A stretch of DNA of 64,000 nt from Anaerolineales bacterium. Its GTDB lineage: Bacteria > Chloroflexota > Anaerolineae > 4572-78 > J111. The DNA is taken from contig JABTUK010000004.1 in the NCBI GenBank assembly GCA_015075405.1, positions 434,001-498,000 of the forward strand. The letters run 5' to 3'. The number at the start of each line of letters is the position of its first letter. The first letter of the stretch is position 1. Shown here piece after piece: positions 40,226 through 48,119 of this stretch. The position numbers were made by a program, and so were the translations under genes. The notes beneath the pieces are model-generated. The model had not been told where the DNA came from. It was given only the letters and a program-made list of their open reading frames with translations, and did no database searches.

Positions 40226-40618
40226 TGTTAAGCGCATTTTAGCAGCAATTCCAAATTTTTGACGAGTTTATTTACAGCCCACATTCAGAGCAAGACTCGT
40301 AGAATAAAAGGATAATTTATCCTTAAATTCTGTCAATCCTGCTCTAAATTGTAGCCCTCAACTACAAAATTCGCTCATTGTTTTATGTCTACCAAAAATT
40401 TGAAACGCCCCCGCATTTCAAGACAGTTTTAAGCGGTTGTTAAATTGATGTTAAAAATAGTTAACAATAATCCGTAGGCAGTTCCAAGATTTAAATTAAC
40501 CAAAACGTGTTGCGTCTGGCTTGCGTGCCTGTGGCGGCGTGTTCCGTCTACTTTATCTCACGCAAGACGTAAGACGCAACACGAATATTGATCGAGTGAC
40601 TATTTTCTTGGAAATACG
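40226..40618. other. gene-free stretch upstream of transporter promoter
   Basis: This is an A+T-rich intergenic region with no supported gene. It holds the gtcttgcgt-family hairpin at 40508-40582 and otherwise nothing I can identify. Confidence 0.6.
40508..40582. repeat. hairpin repeat, gttgcgtctt family
   Basis: gtgttgcgtctggcttgcgtgcc is opposed by cacgcaagacgtaagacgcaacacg. It shares the gtcttgcgt word with 30613-30671. Confidence 0.72.
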
Positions 40619-41350
40619 TTATAGCGACCAATAATCCAAAATCTCGTGTAACCCCACGGCCTCTGGTCGGGTTGCAACATACTCCACCACAGCCTTCACG
40701 CCGGGCGTGGCATTGATTGGCGCGGCGGGCTGGCCTACCAGCCGCAAAAAGTCAATATCCCCGGCGGAGTCGCCCACGCCGCCCATGTCGGCCAGGGTGA
40801 TGCCGGTCACCTCTGACAGCCAGCGCAGCCCGGTTCCTTTATCAATACCAGCGGGATGGACATTCAACGCCATAGAAGCCTGAGTCACCACAAATTCGCC
40901 AGAGATGTCTGCTACAATCGCTTCGACTTCGGGAATTAAATCGGTGGTCGTCAAAGGAGGATGAGCAAACAGGGTATAACAGACGCTTTTGCCGGGCTGC
41001 CAGTAGGCCCGTCCCGGCTGCACCACCGCCTGATCGAGTCGTTCAACCACCAGTCGCAGCCGGGCCAGATGGTCCGCAGTTAAGGCAGGCGTAAGCTGGA
41101 ATTGATAGGTTTGGGGAAAGTAAAGCCCCGCCCCGCTTTCGTACAGGGCCGGCTGCCAGCCCTCGATGGCCTGCATCACCGCTTCGACATAGGGGGAGGG
41201 CCGGCCGGTGTTGAGGGTCACAGCGGGTACGGCTTCGCCCTGGCGGGCGCGGCGGTTCAGGCCGGCCAGCCGGGCGAACAGGCTCAGCTCAAACGGGTGG
41301 GCCTCGCCAGTGGAAAGAACGCCATCAATATCGAGCACAATGAGTTTCAT
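40619..41350 (-). CDS. HAD-superfamily (Cof/SPP-like) sugar-phosphate phosphatase
   Basis: This 243-residue enzyme has the HAD motifs: I in VLDIDGVLS (nucleophile Asp8), II in VTLNTGRPS, III/IV in GIDKGTGLRWLSE and GGVGDSAGDIDFL. The cap is of the IIB type, as in sucrose-phosphate or phosphoglycolate phosphatases of archaeal type. It hydrolyses a small phosphorylated metabolite; which one cannot be told. The ATG at 41350 begins the family core. A longer frame is open but has no ribosome site. It is alone on its strand. Confidence 0.82.
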   Translation of the reverse strand: MKLIVLDIDGVLSTGEAHPFELSLFARLAGLNRRARQGEAVPAVTLNTGRPSPYVEAVMQAIEGWQPALYESGAGLYFPQTYQFQLTPALTADHLARLRLVVERLDQAVVQPGRAYWQPGKSVCYTLFAHPPLTTTDLIPEVEAIVADISGEFVVTQASMALNVHPAGIDKGTGLRWLSEVTGITLADMGGVGDSAGDIDFLRLVGQPAAPINATPGVKAVVEYVATRPEAVGLHEILDYWSL

Positions 41351-41502
41351 GAGGGATTGTCGAGTTAACCTTTCTGCATTAAACTTAGTAAAAGGCAAAA
41401 ATGATGGTACAATATCTGCGAAAGTTCCATTCTTTGCCCCCAATTGTAACGTAACATTTTTAATCTACCAATTAAATCAACAACGAAAAGGAGTGTCGAA
41501 CG

Positions 41503-42702
41503 ATGAAATCAAGACTTGCCGGTGGTATTCCCCTATTTTTTACCCTGATTGTGGTGGTCATTGTAGCGGTGATTCTGCTGGTCTTTTCCAGCCAGTTCTA
41601 CTACCTGTTTGAGCGGGTGGAAGAGCAGGAGGTGGGCGTTCAATTTGAAAGTGGTCGCATTGTTGGCATCGTTGGGCCGGGCGTTTACAGCGATTTTGGC
41701 TTCTATGTCGAATTGACCAAGATTTCCAGCCAGGCCATCCCTTTTACCATTGAAGATCAGGAGATTATCACCAAAGACAAACAGCGCATCGGGCTGGTGG
41801 TCAGCGGCGATATTTTCAGACCTAACATTGCCCAGAAAGACATTTTGCAGGACAAATGGGCTGAGTACCGCAACATTTTCCTCGACGATGCACTGGCGCA
41901 GGCCCGGGTGCAAGCGCTGGCCCAACAAGCGATGAAAGTCTGTGTAGGCGACCGAAACTTTGACGATAATGTGGTGGGGACGGCCCGCGACGAACTGCGA
42001 AACTGTATTGACAGCGAATTGAGCGATCTGGCGGCCAACTTTGGCCTGCAAATTGAAAACGTGGTGGTGCCAAACGTCATTCTCTCGCCCGAAGTGCAGG
42101 CGGCGCTGGATGCGATTGTGCAAAGCCGGCTGGAAACCGAAAAGGCGGCCCAGGACAAGCTGCGGGCCAACGCCCAGGCCGAAGCGGAGCAGGCTCGCCA
42201 GGAAGGTGAAATCCGGGTGCAGCAGAGCCGGATTCAAGAGGAAACCAAGCAGCAGACTATTTTAGCCCAACTGGAGCAGGAGAAGATTCTGGCCCAAAAG
42301 GCCGTCATCGAAGCCCAAAAAGCCAATGAGTTGGCTCAGGTGGAGGCGCAGCAGGCCATCATCGAGGCCGAAAAAGCCAATGAGCTGCTCGCCGCCCAAA
42401 AGGATTTGGAAATCAACCAGGCCAATGCCGCCGCCGCCGCCGAAAAAGCCAAGGCCGATTTGGCCAACCAGTTAGTCCTGGCCGAACTGTATGGGGATAA
42501 CCCCGGCTATCTGGAACTGCAAAAAATTCAGGCCAATGCCAACGCCCTCAAAGCCACCGACAAGATCATCTTCACCCCCGAAGGCACTGTGCCCAACCTG
42601 GTCATCCCCGGTCCCGGCATCGTGCCCACAGTTGATACTTCACCAGCCCCCGCTGCCGCCGGTCCCGCCGAGGTAGAGAGCGGGGAAAGTGGAGGACAGT
42701 AG
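41503..42702 (+). CDS. SPFH/band-7 membrane protein
   Basis: A membrane helix (~10-30) is followed by an SPFH domain of about 150 residues (EEQEVGVQFESGRIVGIVGP, FTIEDQEIITKDKQRIGLVV). A long Glu/Gln/Ala-rich coiled coil (~210-335, repeats of EAQKANELAQVEAQQAIIEA) and a Pro/Ala-rich tail complete it. Flotillin/prohibitin-like proteins oligomerise and organise membrane domains or regulate proteases. The two Cys at ~147 and ~167 in the SPFH domain are unusual. AAAGGAG lies 8 bases before the ATG. It is followed by a repeat region and the lipase-factor-like gene. Confidence 0.88.
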   Translation: MKSRLAGGIPLFFTLIVVVIVAVILLVFSSQFYYLFERVEEQEVGVQFESGRIVGIVGPGVYSDFGFYVELTKISSQAIPFTIEDQEIITKDKQRIGLVVSGDIFRPNIAQKDILQDKWAEYRNIFLDDALAQARVQALAQQAMKVCVGDRNFDDNVVGTARDELRNCIDSELSDLAANFGLQIENVVVPNVILSPEVQAALDAIVQSRLETEKAAQDKLRANAQAEAEQARQEGEIRVQQSRIQEETKQQTILAQLEQEKILAQKAVIEAQKANELAQVEAQQAIIEAEKANELLAAQKDLEINQANAAAAAEKAKADLANQLVLAELYGDNPGYLELQKIQANANALKATDKIIFTPEGTVPNLVIPGPGIVPTVDTSPAPAAAGPAEVESGESGGQ

Positions 42703-42830
42703 ATGGTAGATAGAAGATAGTAGATAGTAGATAGTAGATAGTAAATAGGAGATGGTAAATAGATATGCATTTACAAGAACTCTATCCTCTATCCTCAATC
42801 CTCTATCTTCTATCTTCGCCTCTTCGCCTC
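42703..42830. repeat. gtagatagtag / ctatcctctatc repeats entering the next gene
   Basis: gatggtagatagaagatagtagatagtag (42703-42750) is opposed by tatcctctatcctcaatcctctatcttctatcttc (42782-42816), followed by gaggcga-family words to ~42848. The right arm is translated as the N-terminus of the following ORF, so the start of that gene was probably altered by the repeat. Confidence 0.7.
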
Positions 42831-44377
42831 ACGCCGTCTCGTCTCATCACCTCACTCGCTGGCTTTTTTTGCGAGGGCTGGGGCTAGTTTACTTCACCGC
42901 CTTTGTCTCTTTGTGGGTCCAATTGAGCGGTCTTATCGGCAGCCGGGGCATTTTACCCGCTGCCGATTTTTTAACAGCAGTCTATTCTCAACTTGGGGCG
43001 CAAAGTTATTATTATCTGCCCACTCTGTTCTGGCTGAATACCAGCGATACCTTTTTACACCTGGTCTGCGGCGGTGGCGCGCTATTGTCGCTGCTGCTGA
43101 TTGTTGGGATAGCGCCCGGCCCGATTTTGCTGCTGCTGTGGGCCTTTTATCTCTCGTTGATGGTAGGGGGACAGGATTTTCTGGCTTTTCAGTGGGATAA
43201 TTTGCTGCTGGAAACCGGCTTCCTGGCGATATTTTTCGCGCCCTGGCAGTTCTGGCCCAAGCTCATCCACGAGTCGCCGCCCGCGCCGGTCTGGTTGTGG
43301 CTGTTACGCTGGCTATTGTTCAAGCTCATGTTTAGCTCCGGCGCGGTCAAGCTGCTCAGCGGCGACCCGACCTGGCGCGATTTGACGGCGCTCAATTATC
43401 ACTACGAAACCCAACCCCTGCCGGCCTGGACAAGTTGGTATGCCCACCAACTGCCGGCATGGTTTCAAAAAAGTTCGGTGGTGGGCATGTTCGTCATTGA
43501 GCTGATTGTCCCCTTTCTCATTTTTGCCCCGCGCCGGCTGCGGTTTATCGGCTGTGCTGCCCTGGTAGCCTTGCAACTGTTCATCATCCTGACCGGCAAC
43601 TTTGCTTTTTTCAACTGGCTGACCATCGTACTGTGTCTATTACTCCTCGACGACGCCTTTTGGCGGCGCTGGCTGCCCCACCGTCTGACTGCTCAAATTC
43701 CCAACGCCTTTTCGGCCTCAGCGGAAATAGGACGCGGATCGCACGGATGGAACGGATTTTTAGCCTGGTTTTATCCGCTCGATCCGGCCAATCCGCGTCC
43801 CATCCTTTTGGTGAGAATGCAGCAAATTTTATCACTGGCGCTGGCGGTGCTTATCTTTCTGTTGAGCAGCGCACATCTGGTCCGACTGGTAGCGCCGCTG
43901 CCCCGGCCTGTCCAGCAGGCGTTAGTCTGGATTGCGCCATTTCGCAGCATTAACAGCTACGGTCTTTTCGCTGTCATGACCACCACCCGGCCCGAAATCA
44001 TCATCGAAGGCAGCAATGACGGTGAAAGCTGGCAGGCGTATGAGTTCAAATGGAAACCGGGCGACCCGCTGCGCCGGCCCACCTTTGTGGCCCCGCACCA
44101 ACCCCGCCTGGATTGGCAGATGTGGTTTGCTGCCCTGGATACCTACCAAAACAATCCCTGGTTGATTAATTTGATGCTGCGCCTGCTCGAAGGCTCGCCG
44201 GAGGTGCTGGCCCTGCTGGATCATAATCCCTTCCCTGATGCGCCGCCGCGCACCATCCGGGCTATGCTCTACCTCTACCGCTTCACCGATTTCAATACAG
44301 CTCAACCCAACAGCGCGTGGTGGCAGCGCGAGCAGCGCTTGCAGTACGCGCCAGTGTTATCACGAGCCAGCCAATAG
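42752..44377 (+). CDS. lipase maturation factor (LMF1)-like membrane protein
   Basis: This 541-residue membrane protein has the LMF1 pattern: RGLGLVYFTAFVSLWVQLSG, GSRGILPA, the LLLETGFLAIFFAP segment, KLMFSSGAVKLLSGDPTWRD, TALNYHYETQPLP and a C-terminal soluble part with EGSNDGESWQAYEF. Vertebrate LMF1 matures lipases in the ER, and the role of bacterial relatives is unknown. The first ~30 residues come from the repeat arm. Residues ~320-355 come from another repeat (43725-43805), so both were probably absent from the ancestral gene. The start at 42752 is uncertain. Confidence 0.85.
   Translation: MVNRYAFTRTLSSILNPLSSIFASSPHAVSSHHLTRWLFLRGLGLVYFTAFVSLWVQLSGLIGSRGILPAADFLTAVYSQLGAQSYYYLPTLFWLNTSDTFLHLVCGGGALLSLLLIVGIAPGPILLLLWAFYLSLMVGGQDFLAFQWDNLLLETGFLAIFFAPWQFWPKLIHESPPAPVWLWLLRWLLFKLMFSSGAVKLLSGDPTWRDLTALNYHYETQPLPAWTSWYAHQLPAWFQKSSVVGMFVIELIVPFLIFAPRRLRFIGCAALVALQLFIILTGNFAFFNWLTIVLCLLLLDDAFWRRWLPHRLTAQIPNAFSASAEIGRGSHGWNGFLAWFYPLDPANPRPILLVRMQQILSLALAVLIFLLSSAHLVRLVAPLPRPVQQALVWIAPFRSINSYGLFAVMTTTRPEIIIEGSNDGESWQAYEFKWKPGDPLRRPTFVAPHQPRLDWQMWFAALDTYQNNPWLINLMLRLLEGSPEVLALLDHNPFPDAPPRTIRAMLYLYRFTDFNTAQPNSAWWQREQRLQYAPVLSRASQ
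43725..43805 (+). repeat. in-frame gacgcggat/atccgcgtcc inverted repeat
   Basis: ggacgcggatcgcacggatgg is opposed by gatccggccaatccgcgtcc. It is carried in frame inside the LMF1-like gene. Confidence 0.65.
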
Positions 44378-44421
44378 CCTCTCTAGCCCCATTGTGCTAC
44401 AATAACAAGCGGAGGTTGCAG

Positions 44422-45144
44422 ATGAGCGTAAAAACAATTAAGCAATCAGAACCATCAATGCGTATTAGCAAACAACGGCCTCTTCACTCCGGCGACCGGC
44501 TCTCGCGGGCCGAATTCGAGCGGCGTTATCAAGCCCATCCAGAAAACAGAAAAGCTGAGCTCGTTGAAGGAGTTGTATACGTGTCATCACCTATCCGTTA
44601 TGAACAACATGCAAATCCTCATTTCTATATTATCGGCTGGTTGGCTACATATTTGGCTGCAACACCCGGCGTGAGAGGTGGCGATAATGCCACGGTGCGC
44701 TTGGATCTCGAAAATGAGCCTCAACCTGATGCTCTTTTGCGCCTGGAACCAGCCCTGGGAGGGCAATCCACTATCACTGAAGATGATTATCTGGAAGGCG
44801 CGCCTGAATTGATTGTAGAAGTAGCTGCCAGCAGCGCTAGTTATGACCTGTACGATAAACGCCGAGCCTACGCCCGCAACGGCGTACGCGAATATATCGT
44901 AGCCCAGACGTATGAGCAGCGAATTGATTGGTTTGTCTTGCGTGAGGGGGTATATGAGATGCTTCAGCCCGACGAGCAGGGCCTCCTACGCAGCGAGGTT
45001 TTCCCCGGTTTGTGGCTGCAACCGGCAGCCCTGTGGGCCGGCGATTTAGCAACGATGCTGGCCGTATTGCAAGAGGGCTTGGCTTCCCCGGAACACGTGG
45101 CGTTTGTGGAGCAACTGAAGGCTAAAATGACCGCCGACCGCTGA
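44422..45144 (+). CDS. Uma2-family endonuclease
   Basis: This 240-residue protein of the Uma2 (DUF820) family has a PD-(D/E)XK nuclease fold: KAELVEGVVYVSSPI with the first acidic residue, NEPQPDALLRL with the catalytic Asp, and PELIVEVAASSASYDLYDKR with the ExK. The family is widespread in cyanobacteria and Chloroflexota, mostly without known targets. The ATG at 44422 is chosen because GGAGG lies 7 bases upstream; a longer frame overlaps the preceding gene. A relic of another Uma2 gene is at 8546-8680. Confidence 0.9.
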   Translation: MSVKTIKQSEPSMRISKQRPLHSGDRLSRAEFERRYQAHPENRKAELVEGVVYVSSPIRYEQHANPHFYIIGWLATYLAATPGVRGGDNATVRLDLENEPQPDALLRLEPALGGQSTITEDDYLEGAPELIVEVAASSASYDLYDKRRAYARNGVREYIVAQTYEQRIDWFVLREGVYEMLQPDEQGLLRSEVFPGLWLQPAALWAGDLATMLAVLQEGLASPEHVAFVEQLKAKMTADR

Positions 45145-45152
45145 AACAACAA

Positions 45153-45218
45153 GGCGAGAGGCGAGGACGCGAGGACACGTTTCTTCGCCTCACCCCTCCT
45201 CGCCTCCTCGCCTCATTT
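45153..45218. repeat. hairpin repeat, gaggcga family
   Basis: gcgagaggcgaggacgcgagg is opposed by cgcctcacccctcctcgcctcctcgcctc. It lies after the Uma2 gene. Confidence 0.75.
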
Positions 45219-45384
45219 CTCCTGCATCACTTCCACCTCGGTCCAATCAATCATCCGTCGCCGATCAATATTTTGGGGTCAGCCCCATTTTTATCGGCCT
45301 GGTCTTGTTGACCTTTTTGCAGATAATAGCCATTTTGGTCCAGTTGTGTTATAATAGCCGAACTTTTTTCTCCAAGGAGCGCCG

Positions 45385-46731
45385 ATGCCTTACATTCAAC
45401 TCAAAACCCCCATCCCCGGCCCTAAAAGCCAGGAACTCTTAGCCCGCCGGGCGGCAGCGGTGAGCGCCGCCTTGTACCAATCCGTACCCATTGCCTATGC
45501 CCGCGCCTCCGGCTCGCTGGTGGAGGATGTGGACGGCAATATCCTGCTCGACCTGGTCGGTGGGATTGGGGCGCTGGCCGTGGGCCACGCTCCGGCGGCG
45601 GTCAGCCAGGCCATCCAGGCCCAGGCCGAAAAGTATATCCACGTCTGCCCGATTGTGGCCAACTACGAACCTTATATCGAAGTCTGCGAGCAGCTCAACG
45701 CCATTACTCCCGGCGACTATCCAAAGAAAACCTTGCTGGCTAACGGCGGAGCCGAGGCGGTCGAGAACGCGGTCAAGCTGGCCCGCGCCTACACCAAACG
45801 CCCGGCCATTATCTGCTTTGAAGGCGGCTACCACGGGCGGACCAACCTGACTATGAGCCTGACCAGCAAGTACGGTCTGTTCAAAAAAGGCTTTGGCCCC
45901 TTTGCCCCGGAAATTTACCGCCTGCCTCTGCCCAACCTCTACCGCACCCCGCCGGGCATGAGCCAGGAGGGTTATCTGGAGTGGAGCATCTGGAATTTGG
46001 AGAACGCTCTGATTGCCCAGGTAGACCCCAGCGCCATCGCCGCCATCCTGATCGAGCCGATCATCGGCGAGGGCGGCTTCATCCCCGTGCCCACGCCTTT
46101 TCTGCAAAAAATCCGCGAGATTTGCGACCGGCACAACATTGTCATGATTGCCGACGAAATCCAGTGCGGCTTTGGCCGCAGCGGCAAGCTCTTTGCCATC
46201 GAGTACACCGGCATCGTACCCGATCTGATTATTACTGCCAAGTCACTGGCCGCGGGCACGCCGCTGAGCGCCGTCACCGGGCGAGCGGAGATTCTGGACG
46301 CGCCCCATCTGGGCGGCGTCGGCAGCACCTACGGCGGCAATCCCCTGGCCTGTGTGGCCGCCCTGGCAGCGATCAAACTGATCAACCGGCCCGAAACCCT
46401 GGCCAACGCGGCCCAGATTGAAAACAAGGTCCGCGCCACCTTCGAGCCGTTGCAAGCCGAAATCCCCGTGCTGGGCGATATTCGCGGGCGCGGGGCCATG
46501 ATGGCCCTGGAGTTTGTCAAAGACCCCATTACCAAAGAGCCGTGGCCTGAGTTTGTGATCAGCGTGATTCAGAAATGTACGGCTAAAGGGGTGCTGTTAC
46601 TACGGGCAGGGCTGTACAGCAACTGCATCCGCCTGCTGCCGCAGTTGGATATTCCCCCTGACCAGTTGCATGAAGGGCTGGAGATTATGGCCGGGGCGAT
46701 GGTGGAAACGTATCAGGAGATGGGTAAGTAG
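45385..46731 (+). CDS. class III aminotransferase (4-aminobutyrate aminotransferase-like)
   Basis: This 448-residue PLP enzyme has NGGAEAVENAVKLARAYT (~118), GGYHGRTNLTMSLT (~149), the Asp of the pyridine nitrogen in MIADEIQCGFGR (~255) and the Schiff-base Lys in IITAKSLAAGTPLSAV (~287). GabT-like enzymes move the amino group from an omega-amino acid to 2-oxoglutarate. Substrates of this branch also include ornithine-like and diaminobutyrate-like amines, so exact assignment is open. AAGGAG precedes the ATG. No succinate-semialdehyde dehydrogenase gene is adjacent. A strong terminator lies ~150 bp after the stop. Confidence 0.9.
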   Translation: MPYIQLKTPIPGPKSQELLARRAAAVSAALYQSVPIAYARASGSLVEDVDGNILLDLVGGIGALAVGHAPAAVSQAIQAQAEKYIHVCPIVANYEPYIEVCEQLNAITPGDYPKKTLLANGGAEAVENAVKLARAYTKRPAIICFEGGYHGRTNLTMSLTSKYGLFKKGFGPFAPEIYRLPLPNLYRTPPGMSQEGYLEWSIWNLENALIAQVDPSAIAAILIEPIIGEGGFIPVPTPFLQKIREICDRHNIVMIADEIQCGFGRSGKLFAIEYTGIVPDLIITAKSLAAGTPLSAVTGRAEILDAPHLGGVGSTYGGNPLACVAALAAIKLINRPETLANAAQIENKVRATFEPLQAEIPVLGDIRGRGAMMALEFVKDPITKEPWPEFVISVIQKCTAKGVLLLRAGLYSNCIRLLPQLDIPPDQLHEGLEIMAGAMVETYQEMGK

Positions 46732-46779
46732 GCTAGAAGAGAGGCAGTATTGTTAATCGCTTAGAAGATTGGAGGAACA

Positions 46780-46875
46780 TGTCATTTCGACCGCAGGGAG
46801 AAATCTTCTTCAGTCGGAACTACTTGGTCTTCCACCTTGAGGATTTCTCGGCCTCCGGCCTCGAAATGACAGATT
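46780..46875. repeat. gtcatttcgac ... gtcgaaatgac-type repeat
   Basis: catgtcatttcgaccgcagggagaaatc is opposed by gatttctcggcctccggcctcgaaatgac. This class of inverted repeat, mentioning gagaaatc and tttcgac, occurs in many bacterial genomes. It sits between the aminotransferase and its terminator. Confidence 0.65.
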
Positions 46876-46880
46876 CTGGG

Positions 46881-46922
46881 GCAAACCCTAAAGGTCTTGA
46901 AGTCCTTTAGGGTTTGCTTTTT
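46881..46922 (+). terminator. strong rho-independent terminator
   Basis: A perfect 14-bp stem GCAAACCCTAAAGG / CCTTTAGGGTTTGC with a 9-base loop is followed by TTTTT. It ends transcription from the aminotransferase before the convergent VOC gene. Confidence 0.9.
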
Positions 46923-46927
46923 CACAA

Positions 46928-47353
46928 CTACTTCCCCCCCTGCTCGGGAGTGTGCTGGGTCAAGCTGAACCAGTTGCCGCAGCCATCCCGGAACAGGGCC
47001 TCGAGGCCGTAGAACTCCTGGGTTGGCGGCTTCAGGAACTCAATTCCCTTCGCTTTTAAAGCTTCATACGTCTTTTGACAATCCTCAGTGGACCAGACTC
47101 CGCCGCCCAGGGCGTTTTGCTCCAGCAAACCACGCACAGCCTGGGCCTGTTCCTCGCCAAACATAGGCGGCTTGGGTTCGGCCAGCACAATTTCCAGGCC
47201 GGGTTGCTCCGGTGGAGTCACGGTCAGCCAGCGAAAGCCGTTCTCCATGGTCATATCGGTGTGGACCTTGCAGCCGAGTTTGTTGACGTAAATATCATAC
47301 GCCTTGTTTTGATCCAGCACATACAGCGTCAAATGGGTTATTTTGGTAATCAT
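46928..47353 (-). CDS. VOC (glyoxalase/bleomycin-resistance) family protein
   Basis: This 141-residue protein has two beta-alpha-beta-beta-beta modules of the VOC superfamily: ITHLTLYVLDQNKAYDIYVN at the start and EALFRDGCGNWFSLTQHT at the end. Metal ligands would be His7, Glu55 or nearby, and the Glu/His near the end; these are not certain. VOC proteins include glyoxalase I, dioxygenases and drug-binding proteins. An AraC-type regulator lies 230 bp upstream on the same strand, and such VOC/AraC pairs are common, so it may regulate this gene. Confidence 0.88.
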   Translation of the reverse strand: MITKITHLTLYVLDQNKAYDIYVNKLGCKVHTDMTMENGFRWLTVTPPEQPGLEIVLAEPKPPMFGEEQAQAVRGLLEQNALGGGVWSTEDCQKTYEALKAKGIEFLKPPTQEFYGLEALFRDGCGNWFSLTQHTPEQGGK

Positions 47354-47494
47354 AACCTTCTTCCTTTCCTCTGCTCATAAAAGTGTTTGATTGAGTCTCA
47401 CTGCCGCCGACGACAGTCCCAGTTTAGCACAAGCGTTCTAGCTTTGCTTCTTCAAAATTGCTCTTTTTGGGCATAACCTAACACTAAACTGGAC

Positions 47495-47575
47495 AAGTGA
47501 AAATTTCGCGCCAAGACGCTAAGAACGCCAAGAAACATAAAATCTTTGCGACTTTGCGACTCAGCGTGAACTATT
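47495..47575. repeat. cgccaagacgctaag/gcgactttgcga-type repeat
   Basis: gcgccaagacgctaagaacgccaag is opposed loosely by ctttgcgactttgcgactcagcg. It lies between the AraC and VOC genes on the minus strand. Confidence 0.6.
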
Positions 47576-47581
47576 CAGAGT

Positions 47582-47995
47582 TTAATCGTTGGGGTTACTG
47601 GCCTGGGGAGATAATTGATACATCGTGCAAAAACAGCCGGGGATAAACTTGTAGGGTGTGCGGCGCTGTTCCCACACCCGCGCCCGGTAGACCGAAGGCG
47701 GCCAACCGACCGTTTTGTGGAACAGGCTGCTAAACGACCCCATACTCTCAAAGCCAACGGCAAAGCAGATATCTGTGACCGACGCGGTGCTGTTAGCCAG
47801 CAGATATTTGGCCTGCTCCAGCCGCTTGCGGGTAAGGTATTGGTGTGGGGTTTCGTAGAAGTGGCGTTGAAAAAGCCGGATAAAATGGTAGCGGGATAAA
47901 TGAGCCTGCCGGGCCAAATCGTCCAGCGACCACGGCTCGGCAAATTGCTCGTTCAGCAAGGCCCGTACTCTCTCAAGCTGATCGCGTGTACTCAT
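47582..47995 (-). CDS. AraC-family transcriptional regulator (DNA-binding domain only)
   Basis: This 137-residue protein is nearly only the AraC DNA-binding domain: two helix-turn-helix units (WSLDDLARQAHLSRYHFIRL, SVTDICFAVGFESMGSFSSL) and a short C-terminal tail. An N-terminal sensor domain is absent, so the regulator resembles MarA/SoxS types, whose activity follows their level. The tail (RRTPYKFIPGCFCTMYQLS) has two cysteines that may respond to redox or metals. It is the likely regulator of the VOC gene downstream. Confidence 0.88.
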   Translation of the reverse strand: MSTRDQLERVRALLNEQFAEPWSLDDLARQAHLSRYHFIRLFQRHFYETPHQYLTRKRLEQAKYLLANSTASVTDICFAVGFESMGSFSSLFHKTVGWPPSVYRARVWEQRRTPYKFIPGCFCTMYQLSPQASNPND

Positions 47996-48119
47996 AAGGT
48001 TATTTAACCACCCCCTGAGTTTGCCGTCAAATTAGGGGCAATCGTCCTATCGTGAGTTAAAATCTCTTCCATATGGACACTCTTCAAAACTAGCTGAAAT
48101 AGGTTAGACTCCTCTATCT

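Noticed and set aside
39948..40262. 104-codon plus-strand frame upstream of the binding-protein gene
   Set aside because: It overlaps the promoter and leader of the minus-strand operon, has no ribosome site and no recognisable sequence.
45225..45290. Minus-strand tail of about 19 codons reading NIDRRRMIDWTEVEVMQEK before a stop
   Set aside because: It could be the relic of a gene end, but no family is recognisable and there is nothing upstream to support it.
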